Source: Bradyrhizobium sp. CB82 (GTDB lineage Bacteria; Pseudomonadota; Alphaproteobacteria; Rhizobiales; Xanthobacteraceae). Taken from it: a DNA stretch of 64,000 nt. The stretch lies in contig NZ_CP121650.1 of NCBI RefSeq assembly GCF_029714405.1, forward strand, positions 4,035,001-4,099,000, given 5' to 3'. Positions 55,293 through 63,430 of the stretch are shown here, one piece after another. Each line of letters opens with the position of its first letter. The first letter of the stretch is position 1. The notes under the pieces are model-generated. The model searched no databases, was not told the origin of the DNA, and worked only from the letters and a program-made list of their open reading frames with translations. A program made the translations under genes and the position numbers.

Positions 55293-56225
55293 CTACCGCC
55301 ACCGCCGATGCAGCCACAGCCACTGCTCCGGATATTCGCGGACCCAGCCTTCGACCACGTTGGTGATCGCCTGCGTCGTGCCCTGGACGTCGATCTTGCC
55401 GTCGGCGTCGCGCACCGGTGGGATCTCCTCGGTCAGCTCGGCGCGGAAGCGATAGCCGGGCAGGCGGATGATGCGCACCCCGTGGATCGGGCATTCGACC
55501 TGGCGGAGCAGCCGCGCCAGCATCGGATTGGCGCGGGTCTTGCGGCCGAAGAAGGTGACCTCGACGCCGCCGGTCAGATATTGATCGACCAGCATCGCAA
55601 CGTGTTGGCCGTTCCTGAGCGCTTCGCCGAGCCGGAACGGCGCGTCGCGCCCCGCTGGGATCAGCGTACCCATGTTGACCTGGCGCATCTCCTGGATGAT
55701 CCGGTCGGCGGAAGCGATGTTCGGGCGGCGATAGAGGATCGCCGCGTCGAGGCCGTGCGCGACGGCCGCGAGGGCCGGCAATTCCCAGTTGGCGAGGTGC
55801 GAAGCGAAGATCAGCGCTGGCTTGCCGTCGTCCCTGATGTGGTCGAACAGCTCGATGCTGCGCGGCGAGAGTTCGATCCGGCTCTTTTCCGGATGATCGC
55901 GATCATAGTCCCAGATGTGATCGATATGGGCGAACTCGGCGCCGACGCGGCCGAGATTGTCCCAGACGCCCATCAGGATCTTTTCGATCTGCTCGGGAGA
56001 TTTTTCCGGAAAGGCGGCCGCCAGATTGGCGCGGCCGATCCTGTGCTCGCGCAGGCGAGGGCCGATCAGTTGGGTGACGCGCGCGAAGAAGTTGGAGGTC
56101 TTCAGCGGATCGAAATAGCGCGTGGTGCGCAGCATGCCGACGGTAGCCGCGCCGATCAGGCTCGCGCCGAGCGACTTGGCGGCCTCCCGCGCGCGGGCCT
56201 TCATGCTCGCCGTAGCCTGCGACAT
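55293..56225 (-). CDS. lpxXL: Lipid A very-long-chain acyltransferase (LpxXL/HtrB family)
   Basis: This 310-residue lysophospholipid acyltransferase-like enzyme (LpxL/HtrB family) should transfer the very-long-chain hydroxy fatty acid from AcpXL to lipid A at the inner membrane. The catalytic HX4E box is FASHLANWELPAL; MLVDQYLTGGVEVTFFG is a second family block. The N-terminal part has one hydrophobic helix. It begins ten bases after fabF1. In Rhizobium a zinc alcohol dehydrogenase gene lies between these two genes; here there is none. Confidence 0.85.
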   Translation of the reverse strand: MSQATASMKARAREAAKSLGASLIGAATVGMLRTTRYFDPLKTSNFFARVTQLIGPRLREHRIGRANLAAAFPEKSPEQIEKILMGVWDNLGRVGAEFAHIDHIWDYDRDHPEKSRIELSPRSIELFDHIRDDGKPALIFASHLANWELPALAAVAHGLDAAILYRRPNIASADRIIQEMRQVNMGTLIPAGRDAPFRLGEALRNGQHVAMLVDQYLTGGVEVTFFGRKTRANPMLARLLRQVECPIHGVRIIRLPGYRFRAELTEEIPPVRDADGKIDVQGTTQAITNVVEGWVREYPEQWLWLHRRWR

Positions 56226-56235
56226 GTGCGTCCGG

Positions 56236-57513
56236 TCAGGCCGGTTCGCGGGTCAGGATCAGGGACGCGTTCTGGCCGCCGAAGCCGAACGAGTTCGACA
56301 TCACGGCGGTGACGCGGGCATCGCGCGCGGTGTTGCCGACGACGTCGAACAGGATCGTGGGATCCGGGTTGTCGTAGTTGATGGTCGGCGGGATCCGCTG
56401 ATGCTCGAGCGTGAGCAGCGAGAAGATCGCCTCCACGGCGCCGGCGGCCGAGATGGTGTGGCCGACCATCGACTTATTGGAGGTGACCGGAATCTTCTGC
56501 GCGAGTTCGCCGAACACGGCCGATGTCGTATTATACTCCATCTTGTCGTTTTCGGGCGTCGCGGTGCCGTGCGCGTTGATGTGGTCGATCTGGTCCGGCT
56601 CCATGCCGGCATCGGCCAGCGTCTTCTTCATGCAGCCGATGATCGGCTTGCCGTCGGGGGAGGACCGGGTGCGGTGGAAGGAATCGGTGAGCTCGCCGCA
56701 GCCGGCGAGCACGCCGAGGATTTTTGCGCCGCGCGCGGTCGCCGCCTCATAGCTTTCCAGCACCAGCGCGCCGGCGCCTTCAGCCATGACGAAGCCGTCG
56801 CGATTCTTCGAGAACGGCCGTGAGGCGGCCTGCGGTGGTTCGTTCTGGGTCGAGAGGGCGGAGAGCAGCGAGAAGCGAACCAGCGCTTCAGGATTCACGG
56901 TGCCGTCGGTCGCGACGCACAGCGCCGCATCGGTCTCGCCGCGGCGGATCGCCTCGACGCCGAGCTGGATCGAAGTCGCCCCCGAGGCGCAGGCCGTCGA
57001 CAGCGAGATCGGCGAGCCCTTGGTGCCGAAGGTCTCGGCGAGATGGGCCGCGACCGAGCCGAACATGAAGCGGTGATGATAGGCCGTGTACTTGCCGCCG
57101 CCGGAGATGCGCAGGAGATCATCGTAGGTGAAGTCGGGCTGGCCGACGGCGCGGCCGAGCTCACGGCGCTGCGGCCATTCCACCTCGACCGGCGCGACCG
57201 CGAGGAAGAGGGGGCCCGGGAAATCACCTTTGGCGCCGATGCCGGCCTGATCCAGCGCTTCCTCCGTGACCATCTCGGCCATCCGCTCGGAGAGGCCGGT
57301 GGAGGAGAACGGATCGACGCTGACGAAATCGACCGTGCCGGCCATCGTCGTCTTCAGCCCGTCGGTCGGAAAGCGCGTGATGGTGCGGATGCCGGATTGC
57401 CCGGCGACGAGTTTCGACCAGTTGTCGGCCTTGCCGACGCCGAGCGAGGTCATGATGCCCATGCCAGTGACGACGACGACAGGCCGTCCGAATTTGTCGC
57501 GTGGTGCAGTCAT
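56236..57513 (-). CDS. fabF1: Beta-ketoacyl-ACP synthase (FabF1 of the AcpXL cluster)
   Basis: This 425-residue condensing enzyme has the full catalytic triad: Cys175 (SLSTACASGATS), His in NAHGTATPEND and His in NKSMVGHTISAAG. It should extend acyl chains on AcpXL beyond C18. ATG 57513 is chosen because GGGGGAAAC precedes it; the longer frame to 57567 is not used. Gap to fabF2 is 50 bases. It is the ketosynthase with normal chemistry, in contrast to the neighbouring FabF2, which lacks the Cys. Confidence 0.9.
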   Translation of the reverse strand: MTAPRDKFGRPVVVVTGMGIMTSLGVGKADNWSKLVAGQSGIRTITRFPTDGLKTTMAGTVDFVSVDPFSSTGLSERMAEMVTEEALDQAGIGAKGDFPGPLFLAVAPVEVEWPQRRELGRAVGQPDFTYDDLLRISGGGKYTAYHHRFMFGSVAAHLAETFGTKGSPISLSTACASGATSIQLGVEAIRRGETDAALCVATDGTVNPEALVRFSLLSALSTQNEPPQAASRPFSKNRDGFVMAEGAGALVLESYEAATARGAKILGVLAGCGELTDSFHRTRSSPDGKPIIGCMKKTLADAGMEPDQIDHINAHGTATPENDKMEYNTTSAVFGELAQKIPVTSNKSMVGHTISAAGAVEAIFSLLTLEHQRIPPTINYDNPDPTILFDVVGNTARDARVTAVMSNSFGFGGQNASLILTREPA

Positions 57514-57563
57514 GTTTCCCCCGCTCGTCTCAATCGTGCCAAACAGCCAGCCGAATGCGCAGC

Positions 57564-58772
57564 TCAACTCACCGCTTCCACCAGCGCCATGCCTTCGCCA
57601 CGCCAGTGTCCGGCTCCCACCACCACAATCTGGGCCGGAGCCCCCTGCATTTCAATCTCGAGGCCGGTCGAATCGTTCGGTGGGAACAGGGCCCCGCGCG
57701 AGAGCGACAGTGCGGCGAGCGCAATCCCGAGCGGGAACTGCGTCTCCATGGTGTGGCCGAACATGGTACCGGTGGCGCGAACCGGAAAATCCGAATGGCT
57801 CTGGAGGAAGGTGCGTTCCTCGGCGGTCGCCGGCTCCGCGCCGGTTGCACCCGTGATGATCGCGCCCTTGCCCTCGCGCCTGGGCAGCTTCGACCACAGC
57901 TTCTGGAGCGTCGCGGTCAACTCGCCCGGTTGCTTGCGCCTGGCGAGATCGGCTACCACGCTCGTCAGCTTCGCGAACGGCTTGGCGCCTCGCGCTTCCG
58001 CATGGGCCTTCGATTCCAGTACCAGGAACGCACCGGCCGAGCCGAGTGCGAAGCCGGCGTGGCCCTGGCGCGCCCAGACCGGGGCGAACTTGTCCTTCAG
58101 GTTGAAGTCGCCGAATTCGTAGAGGACCATCAGGTCCTTGCGCTCGCCATTGTGCGAGCCGCCGACCAGCGCAATGTCGCTCTCGCCCGAGGCGATCCGC
58201 GCCAGTGCGATACGCGTGGCATCTGCGCCCGCCACCTCTTCGCCCATGAAGGTGCGCGAGGTGCCCCCTAAGCCATGCACGATGGCGATGTTGCCGGCGA
58301 GCAGGTTGGAGAGCTGGGCCAGGAACAGCGTCGGCCGCAGATCACTCATCAGCCGCTCGTTGAGGAAGCCGGGCGCATTGGCACCTTTGGCCTCGGCCGT
58401 GAGCACGCCGGTATCGACGTTGAGATCGCGCTCGCCGCCGCCGGCCGCGACCACCATGTCGATCTTGGACAGAATGTCCTTGTTGCCCTTGATCCCGGCC
58501 GAATCGAGCGCCAGACCCGCCGCATAGGTGCCGATGCGCTGCCAGGCTTCCATCTGGCGCTGGTCACCCTTCTTCGGGATCTGGCTGTCGAAACTGACCG
58601 GCATCAGGGGATGCACGATGAAAGGGGCAAAACCCTTCTCGTCGACATTGATGCGCCGCTCGCCGAGCGCGGCCCAGTTGGCGTCCAGCCCTTCGCCGAG
58701 CGAAGTGGCGAGCCCAATACCGGTGATCCAGACTTCCGTCTGGCCGGGCTTCGAAGCAGGAGTGTCGGTCAT
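57564..58772 (-). CDS. fabF2: Ketosynthase-like protein lacking the catalytic Cys (FabF2 of the AcpXL cluster)
   Basis: This 402-residue protein has the thiolase fold (VWITGIGLATSLGEGLDANW, HAGFALGSAGAFLVLES, MFGHTMETQFPLGIA). At the position of the nucleophile it reads VHGLGGTSRTFMGEE (about residues 166-178), with no Cys. Only one of the two active-site His residues is evident (FGHTME). This is how chain-length factors of type II polyketide synthases look, so it may be a partner of FabF1 rather than an enzyme. Its ATG overlaps the fabZ stop by four bases. Symbol follows the rhizobial cluster. Confidence 0.82.
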   Translation of the reverse strand: MTDTPASKPGQTEVWITGIGLATSLGEGLDANWAALGERRINVDEKGFAPFIVHPLMPVSFDSQIPKKGDQRQMEAWQRIGTYAAGLALDSAGIKGNKDILSKIDMVVAAGGGERDLNVDTGVLTAEAKGANAPGFLNERLMSDLRPTLFLAQLSNLLAGNIAIVHGLGGTSRTFMGEEVAGADATRIALARIASGESDIALVGGSHNGERKDLMVLYEFGDFNLKDKFAPVWARQGHAGFALGSAGAFLVLESKAHAEARGAKPFAKLTSVVADLARRKQPGELTATLQKLWSKLPRREGKGAIITGATGAEPATAEERTFLQSHSDFPVRATGTMFGHTMETQFPLGIALAALSLSRGALFPPNDSTGLEIEMQGAPAQIVVVGAGHWRGEGMALVEAVS

Positions 58773-59239
58773 GGCGAAACGGCCTGTTGCGGAAAGCCGA
58801 CGCGCTTGGCGACCGCGTCCATGTATCCGCGCATATCCGCATTGGGGAAGGGGATCAGCGTGAAGGTGAGCGTCGAATTCGCACGCAGCTTGCCGCCGAC
58901 CCTGATTTTGGCCTCGGTCATCGCATAGCCGGAGCCTTCATGGGCGACGCTCGCCTCGATACTGATGAGGTCGCCCGGGAAGACCGAGCCGCGCACCTTG
59001 GCTTCCTTCACGGCCGCGAGAATCGGCATGCGCTCGAACTTCAGGACGCCAAGCAGAAGCCAGCCCGAGGCCTGCGCCATCGATTCGATCAGGAGCACGC
59101 CGGGCATCAAGGGATAGCCGGGAAAGTGCCCCTCGAAGATGGTGCTCTCTTTCGGGACCTGGGCTTCGACGACGATCTTCTTTTCATCGACCTTGAGGTC
59201 GACGATGCGGTCGATCAGATGGAAGTATTCGAGTTGCAT
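58769..59239 (-). CDS. fabZ: 3-hydroxyacyl-ACP dehydratase (FabZ type, AcpXL cluster)
   Basis: This 156-residue hot-dog-fold dehydratase has the motif FEGHFPGYPLMPGVLLIESMAQ (His in GHFPG and Glu in IESMAQ as catalytic pair). It should remove water from 3-hydroxyacyl-AcpXL during chain elongation; a specialised copy of the housekeeping FabZ is a known component of rhizobial lipid A clusters. It starts ten bases after acpXL and overlaps fabF2. Confidence 0.88.
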   Translation of the reverse strand: MQLEYFHLIDRIVDLKVDEKKIVVEAQVPKESTIFEGHFPGYPLMPGVLLIESMAQASGWLLLGVLKFERMPILAAVKEAKVRGSVFPGDLISIEASVAHEGSGYAMTEAKIRVGGKLRANSTLTFTLIPFPNADMRGYMDAVAKRVGFPQQAVSP

Positions 59240-59249
59240 GGTCGCGCGA

Positions 59250-59537
59250 TCAGGCGCTCGCGCCCTTGGCCGCCACCAGCTCGTCGATGCGCGCGCACAG
59301 GTTCTTCAGCACGAAATACTGCTCGGTGGTCGCCTTGCCGTCGTTGACCTCCTGGGTCCACTTCTCCAGCGGCAGCTTGATGCCGAACTGCTTGTCGATC
59401 GCGAACGCGATGTCCAGGAAATCGAGGCTGTCGATGCCCAGATCGTCGATGGCGTGGCTATCCGGCGTGATCGTGTCGCGCGGGATGTCGCAGGTTTCAG
59501 CGATGATCGTGGCGACCTGATCGAATGTAGAGGACAT
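59250..59537 (-). CDS. acpXL: Acyl carrier protein AcpXL
   Basis: This 95-residue ACP has the phosphopantetheine site Ser37 in [15 protein letters not shown]. It is longer than the usual 78-residue AcpP, and the extra C-terminal helix ([18 protein letters not shown]) is typical of AcpXL, which carries C26-C34 hydroxy fatty acids for lipid A. ATG 59537 is preferred to a preceding GTG at 59540. It is the first gene of a five-gene operon; upstream, about 230 bases to the next gene at 59769 contain no gene that I can support. Confidence 0.9.
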   Translation of the reverse strand: MSSTFDQVATIIAETCDIPRDTITPDSHAIDDLGIDSLDFLDIAFAIDKQFGIKLPLEKWTQEVNDGKATTEQYFVLKNLCARIDELVAAKGASA

Positions 59538-59769
59538 CACTAAGCCTTTGATATATTGCAGGTATTTGTCAGATGTTCCAGAGAGGCACGGTGGGCGGGC
59601 ATCGCGCCCCGAGTGATGCCCTCAAACGCCCTCTGGCCGGGTCGAGTGCCCGTATATCGGAGGGCAGCCCTGAGTTCAATGGAGCCGGGCCGGGGTGAGG
59701 ACAAGCCCGGGGACTGGCTCGGGATGCCGGTCGGAGCCCCGCCAACCGGGGCTGCTCGGGCCAGGCTGC

Positions 59770-60117
59770 CTAGATATGCGGCGTCGTGATCTTCACGCAG
59801 TCGCGCCGGCCCATCAGCACGCAGTCCTGGGTCCGCCTGAGGTCGGCAATGCTGACCGCGAGCCAGATCCCGATCGCGGTGAGCGCGATGGTGAAGGCGA
59901 GGGCTGCGATGTTGGCGAGCATGCGGTGGCGGAAGTCGTCCGGCTCGGTGCGGGGCTGTTCGTAACGCGAGAGGTCGAGCGGTTCCGGCGCGGGCTGGGC
60001 GTGCAACGGCTGTACCGTCCCGTTCCCCCGCCGGTTCATGCCCTGGAGCTCGCTGCGCGGCCTGAACTGGAGCACCCGGTGCTCGTCGTCCGAGGTTATG
60101 GGCCGCTGGGTTTTCAT
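59770..60117 (-). CDS. Hypothetical membrane-anchored protein (115 residues)
   Basis: It begins MKTQRPITSDDEHRVLQFRP, a basic soluble N-terminus of about 60 residues. One hydrophobic helix follows (MLANIAALAFTIALTAIGIWLAVSIA) and a short Cys-containing tail with DCVLMGRRDCVKI. It resembles the short single-pass membrane proteins frequent in Bradyrhizobium. The frame continues upstream to 60459, but that part is a mirror of the decayed channel gene. No function. Confidence 0.6.
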   Translation of the reverse strand: MKTQRPITSDDEHRVLQFRPRSELQGMNRRGNGTVQPLHAQPAPEPLDLSRYEQPRTEPDDFRHRMLANIAALAFTIALTAIGIWLAVSIADLRRTQDCVLMGRRDCVKITTPHI

Positions 60118-60229
60118 GCCAAGGATCGGTCGCGGATCAGCCTTCAAAGCAGCGAAATTTAGATAGCACACGGGCGCGAGGCGTTGCAGAAAATCTTCGC
60201 AAATACAGCGTGCATCCGCGCATCCGGAA

Positions 60230-61094
60230 TTATCCTTCCCCGGTCCTTTCCAGTGTTTGGTGGAACCTGCCGTAGTCGATGCGCAGCCGTCCATCGTCCT
60301 GCGTATCGAGGATGTCGGCATAGCGATGGCCGAACCTGATTTCGAAATGCTCGCAGGATTTGCGGGCATGCACCGTTTGCGCTGCAACAACGTCGTAGCC
60401 CGACAGCACCACGATGAGCGCCACGATTGCGGCTTCCATGTCGTCCGCCGACAAACCATGCAACGGGCTCGTCTCGGTCCAGCGTGTGATAGAGCGTCCA
60501 GCTCAATGCCAGGCCGGGGATCTCGTTGCGGTCGAGGGCGAGTTCGTAAAAGCGCCGCAGCAGCTGGCCTTCCTTCGTCACCACGCTCTTGAACGCCCAG
60601 ACCCGCGCATTGGCATTGGCGATGACGTTGTGCCGCTCATTGGCAAGGCGGACCATCAGGGTCGGCTTGCCCTCATGCAGCGAGATCACGGGATTTTCGG
60701 CGAACAACAGCCGTGCGCTCGGCCGCGAGAAGCGGGCGAAGATCAGCCCGGTCATCAGCGACATCGAGAAGATGCCGGTGAACAATTCGACCGTCGCAAT
60801 GAGGTGGCCGTAATGGCTCTGCGGGTGCATGTCGCCATAGCCCGCGGTCGAGAGCGTCTCGATCGAGAAATAGAAATAGTCGATATAGGCGCTGCCGGGG
60901 ACGTTCGAGATCGGCAGGTCGCCGATCCAGTAGAACAAGGCGAAGAACGCGTTGAAGGCGAGAAAGACCAGCGCGGCGCTCGCGATGAATACCGGCCAGG
61001 ATGCCGTCATGCAGCGATGGCGTTGTCGGCCCAGAAATTCAGCGTCAACCCTTCGGCGATGATCTCCGCCGAGCCTGACGACCCGCGAAAGCAT
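60230..61094 (-). pseudogene. KirBac inward-rectifier potassium channel gene, multiply frameshifted
   Basis: The sequence retains a channel core with two membrane helices, selectivity filter TLSTAGYGDM and the C-terminal cytoplasmic IRK domain (FARFSRPSARLLFAENPVI, GKPTLMVRLANERHNVI). It is in pieces. The start of the domain (AEIIAEGLTLNFWADN) is in a different frame from HRCMTASWPVFIAS, with a shift near 61018-61026. The C-terminal third (PLHGLSADDMEAAIVALIV ... IDYGRFHQTLE) is in yet another frame, shifted near 60467-60475, where GACGAGCCCG lacks two bases of the expected GAGAG. The 328-codon open frame hides this by reading nonsense after DRDEPV. Confidence 0.7.
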
Positions 61095-61201
61095 CCGCTC
61101 TCGATCTCTTCGCGCCGCATCGGCATTTGCCGTGCCGGCCGTCATGGCATAATCGTACGGACCTCAGGACGTTCTTTGCAACCTTTGTGGGATTTTCGAT
61201 C

Positions 61202-61825
61202 ATGACCAACACGCGCGAGCCCAGAGTGCATCCGGTGTCGATCCTGTCGCTGAGGCCGACGCAGATGACGGTCGGCATGCGCGAGGTCAAGGAGAAGCGC
61301 AGGCGCTGGCGAGAACAGGACCAGAAGAAGCAGGCGGACTCGCTGGGCAGGCACATGATCCCCGTGGTTCACGGGCCGGATCAGCGCTACTACGTCATCG
61401 ACCATCATCATCTGGCCCGCGCGCTGCACGACGAGGGCGTCAAGGACGTCCTGGTCACCATCGTCGGCGACCTCAGGATGGTCGAGCGCGATGCCTTCTG
61501 GGGCGTGATGGACAACAAGCGCTGGGTCTACCCCTATGACGCGAAGGGGGGGCGGCGGCATTTCAAGGACCTGCCGAAATCGGTCGCCGATCTCAAGGAC
61601 GATCCGTTCCGCAGCCTCGCCGGCGAGCTTCGCCGCATGGGCGGCTTCGCCAAGGACACCACGCCGTTTTCCGAATTCCTGTGGGCCGACTTTCTGCGTC
61701 GCAAGCTGTCGCGCAAGGCGGTCGATGCCAATTTCGACAAGGCACTGGAGAGGGCGCTGGCTGCCGCAAAGACCAAGGACGCAATCTATCTGCCAGGCTG
61801 GTGCGGACCGGCGTCGGAGGATTAG
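61202..61825 (+). CDS. ParB-like nuclease domain protein (ParBc_2 type)
   Basis: This 207-residue protein has the motif pattern of the ParBc_2 (PF08857) family: VHPVSILSLRPTQMTVGMREV, MIPVVHGPDQRYYVIDHHHLARAL, and a C-terminal helical part LWADFLRRKLSRKA. There is no HTH of the chromosome-partitioning ParB proteins, and no parA is nearby, so it is a stand-alone domain protein of unknown activity. ATG 61202 gives MTNTREPRVHPV; an open frame to 61127 is unsupported. It is divergent from the decayed channel gene. Confidence 0.78.
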   Translation: MTNTREPRVHPVSILSLRPTQMTVGMREVKEKRRRWREQDQKKQADSLGRHMIPVVHGPDQRYYVIDHHHLARALHDEGVKDVLVTIVGDLRMVERDAFWGVMDNKRWVYPYDAKGGRRHFKDLPKSVADLKDDPFRSLAGELRRMGGFAKDTTPFSEFLWADFLRRKLSRKAVDANFDKALERALAAAKTKDAIYLPGWCGPASED

Positions 61826-61826
61826 G

Positions 61827-61880
61827 CACGATCCGGAAAAGTGTGAAGCGGCTTTCCTAAAGCGCGATGATGATTCATCC
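61827..61880. repeat. Dispersed hairpin repeat, partial and reversed (family A)
   Basis: GATCCGGAAAAGTGTGAAGCGG followed by AAAGCGCGATGATGATTCATC is the reverse complement of one arm of the family A element at 4172-4216 (CCGCTACACACTTTTCCGGATC). The other arm is missing. It follows the ParB-like gene. Confidence 0.65.
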
Positions 61881-61911
61881 CAATCTCTGCGTTTTAGGCG
61901 CAACGCTCACA

Positions 61912-62067
61912 TCAGTCGCGCTGGAAGATCTTGGCGCCGGGGTAGACGCGCCGGGCATAAGTCACGACCAGCTCGCGATCCTGGGTTTCCAGGAAAGGAG
62001 TTCGGATCTGACATGACCCGACGATGAGATGCCACAGGCCATTGAACTTCTGAATGACGACGTTCAT
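61912..62067 (-). CDS. Small hypothetical protein (51 residues)
   Basis: From ATG 62067 to TGA at 61914-61912 the frame reads MNVVIQKFNGLWHLIVGS, then CQIRTPFLETQDRELVVT and YARRVYPGAKIFQRD. AGGGA lies nine bases upstream of the start. It is soluble, with a mixed strand-helix pattern and C-terminal basic residues. The coding quality is good but the family is unknown. It falls below the usual gene-length cut-off. Confidence 0.6.
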   Translation of the reverse strand: MNVVIQKFNGLWHLIVGSCQIRTPFLETQDRELVVTYARRVYPGAKIFQRD

Positions 62068-62491
62068 TTTGAGTATTCCCTACAGACTCTGCATTCCAGC
62101 AAGGGCTGCTTGTCGCGGCAGTCTTGCGATTCACGATCGTGATCGCGGGCGCGAAATTCCCGACACGGCTCGCGCCCATGGTAAAACGACGGTGACTATT
62201 GTTAGTCGCGCTGCTCAAGAGCGAAGTTCGCGCTGTGCATGCGTCGCTTTGGACTAGTCCGCGAGCATAAGAACCGCTCGCCCTCACTCAATTGTACGAG
62301 TCTATGCAGAGGGCATAAGAAGGGATGGGCGGGCTATACGAAGGTATGCCAGCCTCGTTGCGGCACGCGGCCGCACGAACCGGTCCTTCATCACAGTCTC
62401 TTGAGCGAAATCATTTTCCGGCCGCACGAAGAGGTCCTGAAACAAAGCGGCTCCATCCTTCGGGGCAGTCGAGCCCACAAAGGAGGGAGGA
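62068..62491. other. Intergenic stretch without a recognisable gene
   Basis: Frames of 60-70 codons are present on the plus strand, but they lack ribosome sites and have proteins of random look. I see no terminator or operator that can be named. The strong AGGAGGGAGG at its right end belongs to the 52-residue gene at 62492. Confidence 0.4.
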
Positions 62492-62650
62492 ATGCGCCAA
62501 CTGGTCTTCGCCGCCGCCTTGCTCGCGGTCGCCTCGGTAGGGTTTCACACTTTCATCTCGGCCTCGCTTGCCGCAGCTCGCGAGGCCAAGGCCGCAACGT
62601 TTTCCGAACGCTTTGCCCCGGCGCTCCAGTTGACGGCGAAGCATCAGTGA
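62492..62650 (+). CDS. Small secreted or membrane protein (52 residues)
   Basis: MRQLVFAAALLAVASVGFHT is a hydrophobic signal anchor, followed by FISASLAAAREAKAATFSER and the tail FAPALQLTAKHQ. AAGGAGGGAGGA immediately precedes ATG 62492, among the strongest ribosome sites in the window. TGA is at 62648-62650. It probably inserts in the membrane with a short exposed tail. No family is recognised. The gene is missed by a 60-codon cut-off. Confidence 0.7.
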   Translation: MRQLVFAAALLAVASVGFHTFISASLAAAREAKAATFSERFAPALQLTAKHQ

Positions 62651-62681
62651 TGCGGCCCGTCGCGGGGTGAACCGGAGCAGT

Positions 62682-63107
62682 TCACACTCCGGGCGGAGGA
62701 GATGGCGGCATCTTGGGAAACGTCGGCAGGCCCTCATGCATCAGGTGCCACGGCTGTGCCGACGATGTATAGAGATGCAGATCCGGCGTCAGGTCTGAAT
62801 TGTGGTCGAGCGCGCCCAGCTTAATGGTCGCAAACGTTACTTTCGGTGACAGGCCCCATAGCGAAGTCCCGCAATCCGGACAGAAGCCGCGTCCGACGTC
62901 CTCGCCGCTACCGCCCTTGCTGGAGTAGAGTTTTGCATCGCCCTTCGTGACTTCGAGGGCGGTTATCGGCGCGAGCGCGACGTAGTTTGGGCCGCCCCCG
63001 GAAGCTTTTTGACAGTCGGTGCAGTGGCAGACCCCGACACCCATTAGCGGCGCCGTGATCCTGAATCGGATCGCGCCACAAGCGCATCCCCCCGTACGTT
63101 CCGTCAT
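62682..63107 (-). CDS. GFA family (glutathione-dependent formaldehyde-activating enzyme-like) protein
   Basis: This 141-residue zinc protein has the full Cys set of the GFA/CENP-V fold: GGCACGAIRF at the start, VCHCTDCQKASG, and FCPDCGTSLW. Such proteins bind glutathione or act on thiol adducts; the formaldehyde role is established only for a few. ATG 63107 (MTERTGGCACG) is chosen; the longer frame to 63323 runs through the spacer. It converges with the 52-residue gene at 62492. Confidence 0.87.
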   Translation of the reverse strand: MTERTGGCACGAIRFRITAPLMGVGVCHCTDCQKASGGGPNYVALAPITALEVTKGDAKLYSSKGGSGEDVGRGFCPDCGTSLWGLSPKVTFATIKLGALDHNSDLTPDLHLYTSSAQPWHLMHEGLPTFPKMPPSPPPGV

Positions 63108-63430
63108 CGTCGTCTCATCTCCGTTTTTCAGATGTCCCCCGGTGGTTGCCGGGCGCCCCCGGCGGCGCGAGCGACCATAGGTGAGCCCTGCTGCCAGCCT
63201 TCTGTCAGCAGGGCTGATATGAGGCGGCCAAAGACCCGCGGGCTCGCAAGGCTCAGGCTGTCGGTGCTCGAGAGCGCCATGTCTCGATTGGAGATCAAGG
63301 CGCCGCATTGTGACAACCGTCAAGGGGAAGGCGGCTTCAGGATGCTGTTCCTTCGAACGGAGACATGGGAAGTAGGAACGGTGATTCAGTGAGTTCGTTG
63401 GCCAATCATTGCCCCGTTGAAGGCACGACC
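63108..63430. other. Intergenic stretch with one perfect inverted repeat
   Basis: No gene is supported in the 323 bases between the divergent GFA and DUF6894 genes. The only clear structure is a perfect ten-base inverted repeat, AGCCCTGCTG (63184-63193) with CAGCAGGGCT (63206-63215), and a 12-base loop. It has no T run, so it is not a typical terminator. Confidence 0.45.
63184..63215. repeat. Perfect 10-bp inverted repeat
   Basis: AGCCCTGCTG and CAGCAGGGCT pair fully across a 12-base loop. It lies 77 bases upstream of the GFA start codon and about 215 bases upstream of the DUF6894 start. It may be a regulator-binding site or an RNA hairpin. No other copy is seen in the window. Confidence 0.6.

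Noticed and set aside
60159..61145. Reading the 328-codon frame as an intact potassium channel
   Set aside because: After DRDEPV the protein loses all channel character while the true C-terminal domain continues in another frame, and the N-terminal part is also split.
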